A stretch of 64,000 nucleotides of DNA from Calcarisporiella thermophila CBS 279.70. Taxonomy: Eukaryota > Calcarisporiellomycota. Position 1 is the stretch's first letter. Every line of letters begins with the position of its first letter. The stretch spans positions 229,149 through 293,148 of the forward strand of contig NW_027192206.1 in assembly GCF_041956535.1 (NCBI RefSeq). The letters are read 5' to 3'. Below, piece after piece: positions 1 to 12,137 of this stretch. Made by a program: the position numbers and the translations under genes. The notes beneath the pieces were generated by a model. It saw nothing but the letters and a program-made list of their open reading frames with translations. It did no database searches and was not told where the DNA came from.

Positions 1-729
1 TGACTTGGATCCGTCCCTGGATGTCCATGTGATTAAGGTATCCTCCGCCCGCTCTATCCTCGAAAAGACTCTTTCCGTGGTTGGAGCTGTATTTAAAGTT
101 GGGTCAAGTGCTAATCTATCTCGTGTTTTTTATTTGTCTTGGAATAGACTTCGTTTGAAAAGAAGAATGTGCAGATCTCCTTTGTCGATTACCGTCGAGA
201 CGAAACGTCGGGGTATGTGCATCTACGCCTACCGATTGCTCGCGAAGTAGTCAAATGCTATGGCTCAAGTGGCATCCCCATCGGTCCAGATACCGTTCGT
301 ATCCGTGCACTGGGTCCTGAGGAGGAGGACATCTACTGGAAGGTATACCACGAATCACACCCGTCCCCTGCCATTGGCAAACGCAAGAACACGGGGGACG
401 CAGGCTCCAAACAGCACCGTCAGCCAAAAAAGGTGAACCACGGGCCGGAGACAACGGAGAAGGAGGGTGGTCATCCTGTGACGGGGAAGAAACGACGGAA
501 GGAAAAGAAAAATACGCAACGAGCCAGGAAAAAGGAGGGACGACTAGCACAACAGGTCGCCGATGAAGCTCAGGCTGCTGCGTTGGCATCCGGGTTGGAA
601 GGGTTGCAGTTGGAACAACCGGAGGTGGCAGATGGGGAAATAAAGGTAGATCTGGATGCCACTGACGAGGTCTTGCGCATGAATCTGGAGAGGGAGCCAG
701 AAGATGTAGAGCAGAACACGGTTGGCTAG
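1..729 (+). CDS. LARP7/La-related protein, C-terminal part (partial, 5' end outside window)
   Basis: Two exons are visible: 1-97 and 148-729, with a 50-nt intron (GT at 98, AG at 146-147, branch-like CTAATC at 111). The frame runs in from the left edge. About 225 residues are present. The first ~95 form a C-terminal RRM of the xRRM type: the strand VQISFVDYRRDETSGYVHLR matches the 'VDF..GDTEGYVR' core of LARP7/La RRM2, and EEEDIYWKVY matches the family's conserved helix 3. The tail is rich in Lys/Arg and then acidic. La-related proteins bind the 3' ends of Pol III or telomerase RNAs; in fission yeast the family member Pof8 works in telomerase. Genuine La is the alternative, because the La motif and RRM1 lie outside the window. 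A poly(A) signal AATAAA sits near 1008. Confidence 0.72.
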
Positions 730-1248
730 GCCAATGAAGGATAGCCCTCGAGCATCTTATCTGTAGAAAAAAAAAATGGAGGAGGATGCATTCTCTTTTT
801 TGCTTGGGCGGGACGATGGTGTGCCCGTTTTATTGTACATAGTCCATTTTGCCATTTTATGTTATCCTTTTTATTATTCCCATGCTTTGTTTCTCGATTC
901 ATTAGTGTTCTTTAGAGCGGTTGGAATCGACTGTAATTTCATGCCTCTAGGGGAGCAGAACCCAACCAGCCCGTCTCTCTAATACTTTTTCCCTTCTTCT
1001 CACGTCAATCAATAAAAAAGATGCCGAAGCGCACGTCTTTATCTTGAGTTATCTCAACTACAAGCAGTTTTTTTTCTTTTCTAGTAAATTTTCAAAAGTA
1101 TAAACGATATTGCTATATATGTAAAAAAAACACAAGTGAAGAAATAAAAGAATCAATAGTCCACGGAACCAGCCTCAATATCACCATTAGATGGTTCCGA
1201 TCGCTGGTATGAGGAGTACAAATACTCCAGTTCAACAAATTAAACAGC
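730..1248. other. Convergent 3' intergenic region
   Basis: Lies between the 3' ends of the LARP7-like gene and the lyase gene. It is AT-rich with poly-A/T runs and an AATAAA near 1008. A 68-codon frame at 776-982 is read as 3' UTR. No other feature seen. Confidence 0.5.
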
Positions 1249-2774
1249 TTAGTTGGGAAGGGGAAGGACGCCTGCAAGGCACATGGCATGATACAGGTCC
1301 TCGAGAAGGTCGTCTGCGTCCTCAATGCCCACGCACAACCGAATCAAATCTAGGAAATCAAATAGAAGTGGTTAATAACCTTCCGTCCCCAAAGGATGCT
1401 TGGGTAAAGAGGGGGGCGGGGACCATGGCCGCCTGCCACTATAGTTTACCTTCAGGGAATTCCCGCTCTGCCCTCACATGTGCAGGAATGCTTGCATGCG
1501 ACATGCGGCAGGGCATGCTGATCAATGAATTCACACACCCGAAACTGACGCTGATGCTCCACAGTTTAGTGCTCTCTACGATTTTCTCCGACAGGTGCAC
1601 GTCTCCCGTCTCAAAACTTAGAACCGCACCAGGGCCGGACGCCATCTTTTGATGGAGCGCATACTGGGGATGCGTCTTGCAGCCCGGATAGTGAACTTTG
1701 AAGCCATGCGCAACAAGGAACTCGGCAACCTGCTGGGCATTGGCCTGCTGTTTCTCCATACGGACGGCCAGCGTCTTGACGCCGCGCAGAAGGAGCCAAG
1801 AGTCGAAGGGATCCAGCCCACACCCAGTGGCATTAATCACGAAATATATTTTCTAGAGGAAAAGAGCAGTCGTTAGAAATCCACACTTTCCTGCTTGTGT
1901 TGAGGAAACCAAGAAGAGAAAGAAGAAGAGAGCTACCTCAGCCAGTGCTTCGTCTTTCACTCCAATGACGCCTGCCATCAGATCGTGATGCCCGCTCAGG
2001 TACTTCGTCCCACTGTGATAGGTGATGTCGGCGCCAAGCTCTAGTGGACGCTGCAAGTATGGCGACATCATCGTGTTGTCTACCACCACCAGCGCATCGG
2101 GACACCGTTCGTGGACCAATTGTGAGATGCGTGGGATGTCTGCGATTTTAATCAGTGGATTGGTCGGGGTTTCAAGCAATACAAGACGGGTTTTCTCAGA
2201 GAGATGCGGAAGGAGACTGTCAGGATTGGTTGTGTTGACGTGGTGGGTCTTGATCGAGCCGTGAGTCGAGAGGAAGGAGAGCAGACGATTGGTTCCTAGA
2301 AACATATGGGCATCATAACGGAAAGCTCAATGCTAATGCCAATGTGACAGGTGGAATGCCGTTGGCGACTTACCACCGTAGAGATCATCCCCGGCAATGA
2401 TTTCCTCGCCCGCCTTTACGAGGCGAGTAATTACATCCAGTGCACTCATGCCACTGCTGACGGCGTAGGCTTTTTTCGCTCCCATAATTTTGGCAAGATG
2501 ATTCTCTGCAAGGCAGTGGCAATTAGCGGAGAGGATCAACGCCAATCAATAGACTGCACTTACCGACGTGGGTGCGAGTGGGATTGCCGGACCGTGAGTA
2601 GTCATACTCCCCCATGTCATTCACCGACCGCTGCTTGAATGTCGCCGTGGCATAGATGGGCACAGAGGCGGGATTGTATTTGTCGTCAGTGGTGCTGTCG
2701 ACGGTGACAATCTCAGTGGCGGGGCGGTATTTGCGCCGACTGGTCGAGGGTAAGGGAACGGTCCAGTTGGTCAT
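1249..2774 (-). CDS. STR3: Cystathionine beta-lyase (fungal STR3/MetG type)
   Basis: Five exons (transcript order): 2774-2564, 2505-2374, 2295-1937, 1852-1450, 1349-1249, giving 401 aa. PLP-dependent trans-sulfuration enzyme that splits cystathionine to homocysteine, pyruvate and ammonia in methionine synthesis. Family signatures are clear: YDYSRSGNPTR near residue 60, SSGMSALD, DDLYGGTNRLL across an intron, ETPTNP, and YHSGTKYLSGHHD with the PLP lysine near residue 212. The last exon gives the usual IRLCVGIED ending. The wording around the lysine and the N-terminal SVPIYATATFKQ fit fungal beta-lyases better than gamma-lyases. The start chosen is MTNWTVPLP; the frame stays open about 100 codons upstream with further Met codons, so an N-terminal extension is possible. 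No PTS1 is present. Confidence 0.92.
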
Positions 2775-3102
2775 GAGAATGGGGGATTTTTTTATTGATT
2801 TTATTTTAATCCTTTCCAAAAATTTTTGGGTTGGAGGCAAAAGAGACTGGGAAATAGGTGGGGCAAGGTCAAGTTTTGTTTTCGACGGTGTCATAATTTT
2901 TTCGAGATGCGTCACATACTGGCCTATCGATCTTTCACCATCTCCTTGTATCACTCCTATCATGGCAATATCCCAATTTGATGAAATTATTAGAGAAAAT
3001 AAATCAGGCGAAGGTGAGGGAAATCGAAACAATATATATATATGTGTAGATAGATAAAAATCCAACAAGAACAACCAACTCTAAAAGTGTATCCACCCCC
3101 CT
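2775..3102. other. Intergenic region: lyase promoter and RPT1 3' flank
   Basis: AT-rich, with a (TA)n run near 3033-3043. It should hold the lyase 5' UTR or promoter and the RPT1 terminator. The lyase frame remains open through most of it. No other element recognised. Confidence 0.4.
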
Positions 3103-4920
<1,818 letters not shown>

Positions 4921-4954
4921 TCTATTATGATTGAAATGCGAGCGAAGGATGTAT

Positions 4955-4962
4955 GTGGCAAA
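4955..4962 (+). promoter_or_regulatory. PACE-like element (GTGGCAAA)
   Basis: The 186-bp RPT1/seipin intergenic region contains TGTGGCAAA, which matches 8 of 9 bases of the yeast proteasome-associated control element GGTGGCAAA bound by Rpn4. It lies about 35 bp upstream of the RPT1 ATG, so it could also be in the 5' UTR. That it works as a PACE is inference; an Rpn4 homologue in this fungus is not shown. Confidence 0.35.
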
Positions 4963-5106
4963 CACGCGTAATGTATTTGAAACGAATGCAATCGATTACG
5001 CACCTCTCTAATTGGGTCTGCCCAAGCCATAAGCAGTCACGGTGTCCTGAGATACCTTTTTCTCGTGAAAAAAAAAGGATTCTACCAAGAATTGAAATTC
5101 TAAACC

Positions 5107-6712
5107 ATGTCTGTGGAAAAAACAATAGTGGAGGTAAATAGCCACGATATGCGCGCAGAAATTGTAGATGTTGATTTCACACGTCTTTTTTTTCCAATCT
5201 TAGGCAACCTCGTTTTTTCTAGCGCCCTTTTTTGGCGCTGCCGCCACCATCCTTGAACCCATTGCAAATATACTGACATCGCCGCGTACACAACGCGTTG
5301 CTGTCAAGTCGTTTTTTATTACCCTCGGGGTGAGCTTCCTTATGGGCGTTGCTGTGCTCGCATATGGTGCATTCTGGTATATGTGGATTCCCCGTGTTGA
5401 GAACGTTGTGCCTATCTATCTACAATATGGGTAAAGAATTCCGCCTTGTCTATGCGATGAAAATGGTTTTAATCTGATTTTTTTTTAAAAATAGAAGAGA
5501 TACAAATCCCTCAGCCATCATCGATTTTGCCGCTATTGGGCTCCCGTCGCCGGTATATTGGGCCTCTACTCGTATTTACACGAATTGATCACCCTGATTT
5601 GCCTCTCTCTATTAGTTCTTGACTGCCGACCTCGCGTACGATGTGTCCGTCGAGCTCCATGTTCCAGTGTCGGAGCGTAATGTGGAGATTGGCAATTTTA
5701 TGGTCAATTTGGAGCTACAGGGGGAGAATGGCAAGGTTGTGCATTCGTCAAGCAGGCCGGTCAGTAGAGCCTAGATGTGCCATCTCTTTGTAGTGGCCCA
5801 GAGAATTAACCTGTGCAAGTTTCTAGACTATTCTTAAGTACGACTCTCCCGTGCTCCGCCTCATGAAAACCTTCTGGCGTGCTCTCCCACTCCTACTTGA
5901 TTTTGCCGACGAATCCCAGCATCTCCAGGTGCCCCTTCTCGAGAACGTCGTCGAGTCTTACCGCGATCGCGTCACTCGTGCGCGCATCTCTATCTCGGAC
6001 TCGCGGCTTATGGTGTATTCGGCACGCCTGCGTCTTGACGCGCGATTCCGCGGTCTTCGCTACTTCATGTACTACTGGCCAATCACCACGGCCGTGGTGT
6101 TTGTGTGCATATTCCTGTTTTGGGAGCTAGTGTTTGGCGTGATAGCCTGGAGGTCGCTGGTGACGTGGTGGCGTAATAGACACGAAGGCACTAGCAGCAC
6201 GACGGGGAGTTTATCGGGAGCCGGAGGGGCCGGCTACTCGCCCTCAAATGCAAAAGCTTGGAGAGATAGGGACCGAGTAAGTCGATTTACAACCCAATAC
6301 AAATTTGTGCCATTGCCTCTAGTTTAATGCTTGGCTAATGACACTCGATTCTGCTTTACAACGAATGCATTAGCTCTCGAGACAAGCTTCGCGGCCTGAA
6401 ACAAGCGCCTCACCACTTCCTCTTGTCGAGTCTCCGATTACGCCGAAGCGGGAAGCGGAGCTGCCCTATCCCGAGGTGGAGGAGGGCGGTGAGGAAGACA
6501 CCGAGCGGGGTGACTATGAAGTTCCCGAGCTAAGCTTTGATGACCGAGTGCTAGAGCATGAAGAGAATGGGGAAAGGGATGAGGGCCGTGAGACGGAAGA
6601 TACCGCCGCGGCCACCTATGGTGGGGATAGTGAGGCTTCGTCCGCGGTCGTCACGCCCACGCAACCAGCATGGAGAAGAGGTCGGTCCTCCGACTACAGT
6701 TCCACGGAGTAA
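5107..6712 (+). CDS. SEI1: Seipin
   Basis: Six exons: 5107-5133, 5204-5430, 5495-5552, 5616-5759, 5827-6276, 6374-6712; 414 aa. Seipin is an ER membrane protein that forms oligomers at ER-lipid droplet contacts and controls droplet birth. The first hydrophobic segment (ITLGVSFLMGVAVLAYGAFW) is followed by the family pattern IPRVENVVPIYLQYG. The lumenal beta-sandwich follows (YDVSVELHVPVSERNVEIGNF, then SSRP and LRLMKTFWRALPLLL), then LRYFMYYWP and a second membrane segment near residues 235-258. The C-terminal ~130 residues are cytosolic, acidic and Ser/Thr-rich, without homology I recognise. The start MSVEKTIVE sits in a 27-nt first exon. Confidence 0.92.
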
Positions 6713-6930
6713 AGCCTCCCCCTCCACGTGTGTAATCACCATGTTGTTAGATACCTTTATGCTTTCATCAGTTTGGGTCTGGTTCTGTAGTGGGTTATCG
6801 GATATGCTTATTAGGTTTTATAGTCAATGCTCTGACGTTTTTTTTTTACCAAAAGTTAACACATTTTCAAACACAAAAATTAGCCCTAATAATAATCAAT
6901 ATTTTGCTCTGCATGTTGAAATACAATGGT

Positions 6931-7814
6931 CTACAGTTTTGCCTGCTCTTCTGGCTCGAGATGGAGAAGCGCCTCCCAATACATATTCTGCTTGATGCTT
7001 CCATACACAGGCGACTTCGCCTTTGGCGCCCATTTCTGCGCAAGAGCCAATCCTTTGTTCAGCAGCTCGTCCTCCGTCCCGACTTCATCGACTAGGCCGC
7101 TCTGTAATGCGACGTCTGCGGGGTACCGCTTCGCCTGTAGACACACGTCGCGATACACCTGCGGGGTAGTTTTCACCCGGACCACCGCCGCCAGCCCGGG
7201 AATGAGTGGGAGAGAAATGTCGAGCTCGTTCATGCACATAAAACCCCTATCTTTTCGCATGACGCGATAGTCTTGTTTGTTTTTTAAAAAATAAGAATAA
7301 AAGGAATAAGCCCGTTAACTCTAATATACGAAGTGATGCTGAAATGGAAGCAGCTGAAATACCATGAGCAAGAGCGAGTAGACAGCCACCGGCGAAAGTG
7401 TGACTACACGAGAATAATATCCAATCTTGGTTACTTAATTCGGAGCATTCTTTTTGTTTGATTTCCTTACCCGTTCAAGACCGCGATCGTTGGAATGGGG
7501 AATATCAACATCCGTCTGAGGAGCTTGTAGAACACGGTTTGTACGAAGTTCGGGACCTCGAACACGGACATGTCCAATCCATTCGAGTAGAATTTCCCCT
7601 CGCCCGTGGTCACCAGCGCCATTTCACATGGGCCCTCATTTTCGTACGCATCCTCGACCACCTGGAGACATTGATGGATGCCTTTGATGAATGCATCGGA
7701 GAGTCGATTCTCATTGTTGCGCATACGAAGAAGGAATATCGGACCGCGCCGCGTGAGCGTCATGTGGGGGGTTGCGTCCGATGGATAGCTGAGGAGATGT
7801 TTTTCTTCTTGCAT
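6931..7814 (-). CDS. Peroxisomal enoyl-CoA hydratase/isomerase family protein (Delta3,Delta2-enoyl-CoA isomerase-like)
   Basis: Three exons: 7814-7471, 7403-7363, 7271-6931; 241 aa. Crotonase fold: VTTGEGKFYSNGLDMS forms the oxyanion/CoA region, NGHTFAGGCLLALAHDYRVM spans two introns, then DRGFMCMNELDI. Closest by eye to plant peroxisomal ECI (DRGFLYMSELDI). These enzymes shift double bonds so that unsaturated fatty acids can enter beta-oxidation. The C-terminus is AKL, a canonical PTS1. The middle exon is 41 nt. The start is taken at MQEEKHLL with AAAATG context; the frame is open further upstream and MTLTRRG is the other candidate. Confidence 0.87.
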
Positions 7815-8211
7815 TTTGACAGTGGAGAGCCTCGAGTTCTGGTAAAGCGAAATAGCGGTGGTTTTATGGACTTGAAGCATTAAAACATGTGATACTGAGA
7901 TGAATTCAAACCCAGAGGGATTTTCACATGTAGAACCTTTAGCGTCTTCATCCCTCGCTCTTTCCATCCTCTGACTAAGTGACCGGTAAGAATTAGCCCC
8001 CCCCCCCCCATCGTGACGACGTATCCATTGCCATTAGATTATTATTCACAAAAGAAAGAAAACACAAGATTATGCAACTGAAACGAAAAAGGATAAAAAA
8101 ACCGAATAAAATCAACTTGCTAAAGATCTGAAAATTCTATAGATTTTTTTTTGGAGGGAATGGGAGGGAGGAGAGAGAAGAGAACCCCTCCCCCCCCCAT
8201 TGTCTAGCCCT
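7815..8211. other. Intergenic region upstream of the isomerase gene
   Basis: Contains homopolymer C runs (about 7998-8009 and 8188-8197), A-rich tracts, the isomerase promoter and the 3' flank of the argininosuccinate synthase gene. No motif recognised. Confidence 0.4.
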
Positions 8212-9605
8212 CTAGAAACCTCGGAAACCCTCGCCGCTCGCCATTTTCGCCGCACCCCACTTCTTCAGTCGAATGCTCTGAATTCGAATAAAGCCCTCTG
8301 AATCTTGCGGGGTGAATCCACCTTGCACATCCATCGAGCTCTCCTCCATGTCATACAGATGCTCGGTCTGCGAGCTCCTTCCTTCGACAACCACGTTTCC
8401 TTTGTAGAGTTTCAGGCGCACCTCTCCATTCACGTGCTTCTGTGAAGCCTTGAGGGTGGCGCTGAGAACATCCCGCTCCGGAGAGAACCAGTATCCGTTG
8501 TAGAGCAGTTGCGAAAACTCGGGGGTGACGGCTGTGTCTCGGACATACCGGACTTGACGGTCCAGGGTCAGCCCTTCGAGGTCCACATGGGCGACGCGCA
8601 AGATGGTTCCGCCGGGAGTTTCGTAACATCCTCGGGATTTAATGCCGATGTACCGGTTCTCGACAATGTCAATCCTGCCAATTCCATTGCGGCGAGCGAG
8701 AGTGTTGAGGTAGATGAAGAGTTCGAGGGGATCGGTCTTTGTCGTGCCGTCTTCGTGCACCACCCGGACGGGGCGGCCGGCCTCAAAATGGATGGTAATA
8801 CGTTCAGGCGTATTGGGCGCATCCTCCGGGTCCACCGTGAGTTTCCACATGTCTTTCGGGGGAGTGACGTTGGGGTCCTCGAGAATGCCGGCCTCGTACG
8901 AGATGTGGAAGAGATTTTCATCGGTCGACCACGGCTTTGCGGCAGTTTGCACCACGGGGATATTTTTCTCGGCAGCATAGGCAAGCAGGTCCTTCCGACC
9001 AGGGAAGCGCTCGTAGAATTCTAAAAGCGAACAAAAGAGCAGATTCCACTGAGTATGGGACGATACGCTCAGACAATGGGATCATCATACGTACCAGGCA
9101 TCCTCCACGGAGCAATCACCTTGATGTTTGGGTTGAGTGCATAAAAGCTTAGCTCAAACCGCACTTGGTCATTGCCCTTACCCGTGCATCCATGTGACAC
9201 GTAGTCGCACCCCTCCCTCGCGGCAATCTCGATTTGCCTACGCGCAATGACTGGGCGGGCCAGCGACGTGCCAAGGAGGTACACGTTCTCGTAGATAGCA
9301 TTGGCTTGTACTGCAGGGAAGATGAGCTCCTCGACAAATTCCCGACGGAGATCCTACAACAAGGGAGGACAGGGAATGTCAGCCATCAAGGAAAGGAGGT
9401 GGCAAGGACAATACACGCTTACCTCAATAAAGACTTTGCTTGCCCCTACGCCGAGGGCCTTTTTGCGAGCCGCCTCGAAGTCTTCCTCCTGGCCAACATC
9501 GGCCATGTAGGCCATGACTTCATAGCCCTGCTCAAGTAACCATGCGAGGATGCATGAGGTGTCAAGGCCGCCCGAATAAGCTAATAAAACTTTGCCTTTT
9601 GCCAT
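8212..9605 (-). CDS. ARG1: Argininosuccinate synthase
   Basis: Three exons: 9605-9423, 9353-9095, 9020-8212; 416 aa, normal for the family. Ligates citrulline and aspartate with ATP in arginine synthesis; cytosolic. Signatures: [16 protein letters not shown] (ATP PP-loop) at residues 8-23, [17 protein letters not shown] near 115-131, APWRMPEFYERF across an intron, then [10 protein letters not shown] and [14 protein letters not shown]. The promoter carries a TATA-like TATAAAAAA about 95 bp upstream of the start. A 16-bp perfect palindrome lies between the TATA and the ATG. Confidence 0.97.
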
Positions 9606-9680
9606 GGTGGGTGTGTGGAGACTGGAGAGAGACGAGGTTGGAAAAGAAGAGAGAAGAGAGGTAGAGTAGGGAGAAGAAGA

Positions 9681-9696
9681 CGAGGAGGCCTCCTCG
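9681..9696. repeat. 16-bp perfect palindrome in ARG1 leader/promoter
   Basis: CGAGGAGGCCTCCTCG is its own reverse complement. It lies 76-91 bp upstream of the ARG1 ATG, downstream of the TATA-like box. It could be a dimeric factor site or an RNA hairpin in the leader; neither is shown. Confidence 0.5.
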
Positions 9697-9697
9697 G

Positions 9698-9706
9698 TTT
9701 TTTATA
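9698..9706 (-). promoter_or_regulatory. TATA-like box of ARG1
   Basis: On the minus strand the sequence reads TATAAAAAA, about 95 bp upstream of the ARG1 start codon. Assigned from position and sequence only. Confidence 0.45.
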
Positions 9707-10473
9707 CGGACGATAAGATATGCATTTGACAGGCATGAATTTGAAATGAATCATAATTCGATAGTCGAATTGGATCTCGCGGCCGGGTGGTACGAATACA
9801 AGTTAGAGTGAGAAAGAGCGGAAAGGCAATTGCAAGGTTCCCCCGTAAAAGAGTGGGGAGGGTGTGAGCCAATTTCCTCGCCCGCCACCCTCTGGTGTCC
9901 GGCCGGTTGTCCGCGCTGGGTTTTGCAGCCACCGTGGGAGACTGGTCGAGCCGCGCAGCCGTGGGAGAGGCCGCCCGACCCAGCCCCCGCCCTCTTCATA
10001 TTCCCTTAATCTCCCTGTGTCTCAGAGCTGGGCCGGCCGGTGGGGTCCAGACTCTGTCTCTCTTCTCAATTAAGCTTTTCCGCGTCCTCAAGGCTGACAC
10101 CCGCCTTGCATACCGATCCTGGCCTGTCGGATATCTGGATAGCAGGGATATCCTGAAGTTTAGGTTATTTTTTCCCTTGCTCCATTTTTATTCTCTTAGC
10201 TTTTTAGGCCCTTCACTAAAAAATACGTCCGAATTGGTTAAATCCCTCAGCGGATTCCTCCTCCCCTAGTGCTCATTTGGTGACACTCTTCCACGAGCCT
10301 CTCCCAACATCTCGCTTGGCCTACCTTCGCTACCTTCTCACCCAGGAGATCATCCCTCTTCTCCTGCCTCCTGTTCCTTAGCATAAATATATCCTTATAC
10401 TCCCTTTCCTCTTCTTCCCACCCCCCCACCCCCATCCTCACCACCTCCCGCCATTTACATATGTGCTTTGTGC

Positions 10474-12137
10474 ATGGCACATCCTCATAATCCTCTTAGC
10501 AATGGCCTACATGGCATGCCTGCAACTAATAGCGTTGTCAGCGGCCGCTATCGTCTGGGAAAGAAGATTGGAGAGGGGAGCTTTGGAGTGTTGTATCAAG
10601 GTAGGGCCGCTTTCGAATCATGCTCTTACTAATCACTTGCATCTGACATTCACTTACACGGTTTGCCTTTCATCTCGTTTGTTATTAGCCATCAGCCTGC
10701 AGACTGGTGAAGAACTGGCGGTCAAGCTAGAGCCGATTAATGCCAAACATCTCCAGCTTGAATACGAGGCTAAAGTATATCGCGTACTGGCTGGTGGAGT
10801 GGGCATCCCAAACATGAGATGGTTCACCATTGAGCGCGACTACTACTGTATGGGAATGGATCTACTTGGGCCATCGCTGGAGGATCTGTTCAACTTTTGC
10901 GGACGAAAATTTATTTTGAAGACGGTGTTGATGTTGGCTGAACAACTGGTAAGTCCTGGCATACCCTCGTTGCTATCAAGAATGGATTTATTCACGGAAT
11001 GTTCTCCCCCCCCCCCCTTCCCCATCCTGAAGATTACGAGGGTCGAATACCTACACTCGAAGAATTTCCTGCATCGAGACATCAAACCAGATAACTTTTT
11101 GATGGGCTTGGGCCGGAATAGTAATATGGTTCATATCATCGATTTCGGCCTGGCAAAACGGTACCGCGACCCAAAATCCGGTCTCCACATCCCTTACAAG
11201 GAGAATAAAAATCTGACTGGAACTGCCCGTTATGCCAGCATCAATACACATCTTGGAATAGGTATTGCCACACGCCCTCTGGCTCACTCTCCATCGTGTG
11301 TTAACCCGTGTTTTGTTCCTCTGCTTTACAGAACAGGCGCGTCGAGACGACATGGAGTCCCTTGGATATGTCTTGATGTATTTCCTACGCGGCTCGCTCC
11401 CCTGGCAAGGGCTCAAGGCCAATACAAAGAAACAAAAATACGACCGTATCATGGAGAAGAAGATGACCACTCCAACGGAAGTCCTCTGCCGGGGCTTCCC
11501 TGCCGAGTTTGCGATTTATCACAACTACGTCCGCTCTCTGCGGTTTGACGACAAGCCCGACTACAGCTACCTGCGAAAACTGTTTCGCGATCTCTTTGTG
11601 AGGGAGGGCTTCCAATACGACTTTGTGTTTGACTGGACGATAATGAAGATGGTAAGTGGGCTCTGCATGTCATCTTGAGCCTACCACAACCCGCTCTCAA
11701 CCCTCGTTTGTATTGTTGTGATGTTACAGGAAAAGCAGGCCAAATCCGGGCACCACCTAGCCACACTCGAGTCGCGTGATCTAATGGAGTTGGAGGCGCA
11801 ACGGGCATTGAATCTCTCCCGACAAGTCAACCCCCCCACTAGCCGCGCCGTCCTCAAGCCCCAGCCCCACGCTCCGGGGGTCTCCTCTGCTGTGTGGTCT
11901 CCACTGCGATCCCCGGCTCCACAAGCTGCCGTCGGTGACCCTTCTCGCCGCAAACCCCATGAGTTGATGATGGCTGCGGCTCCAGATCCGCGCTATCTCC
12001 CCAATTGGGCCGCGGATGTGGGGGACGGTGGGGTGCGCGTCGAGCATGTTCGTACCCCTGGATACGACATCGCCGGGCACTACCACCAAGGTTTGAAGGA
12101 TACGGTCTACAGCAAGCAATGGTATCGAAACATGTAA
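10474..12137 (+). CDS. Casein kinase 1 (CK1 family Ser/Thr kinase)
   Basis: Five exons: 10474-10600, 10689-10948, 11033-11261, 11332-11651, 11730-12137; 447 aa. Kinase motifs: [16 protein letters not shown] (glycine loop) near residue 27, LAVKLEP (VAIK lysine), [15 protein letters not shown] (catalytic loop) near 142, [10 protein letters not shown] (DFG) near 166, [17 protein letters not shown] (CK1 substitute for APE), and [16 protein letters not shown]. The CK1 core ends near residue 305; the remaining ~140 residues are Pro/Ser-rich, end in KQWYRNM, and lack an obvious CAAX or palmitoylation box. This fits the Hrr25/Hhp/CK1-delta group (DNA repair, vesicle traffic, clock) better than the membrane-anchored Yck group, but the subgroup is inferred. 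The start gives [14 protein letters not shown]. Confidence 0.93.

Larger units (their letters stand above)
9606..10473. other. Divergent intergenic region ARG1 / casein kinase 1
   Basis: About 870 bp between divergent genes. The centre (9860-10030) is GC-rich; the CK1-proximal half is pyrimidine-rich with an AT-rich ATAAATATAT near 10383 that may be the CK1 TATA element. Frames on both strands here look compositional rather than coding. Confidence 0.4.

Noticed and set aside
776-982. 68-codon frame after the LARP7-like stop
   Set aside because: Lies between a stop codon and a poly(A) signal; best read as 3' UTR.
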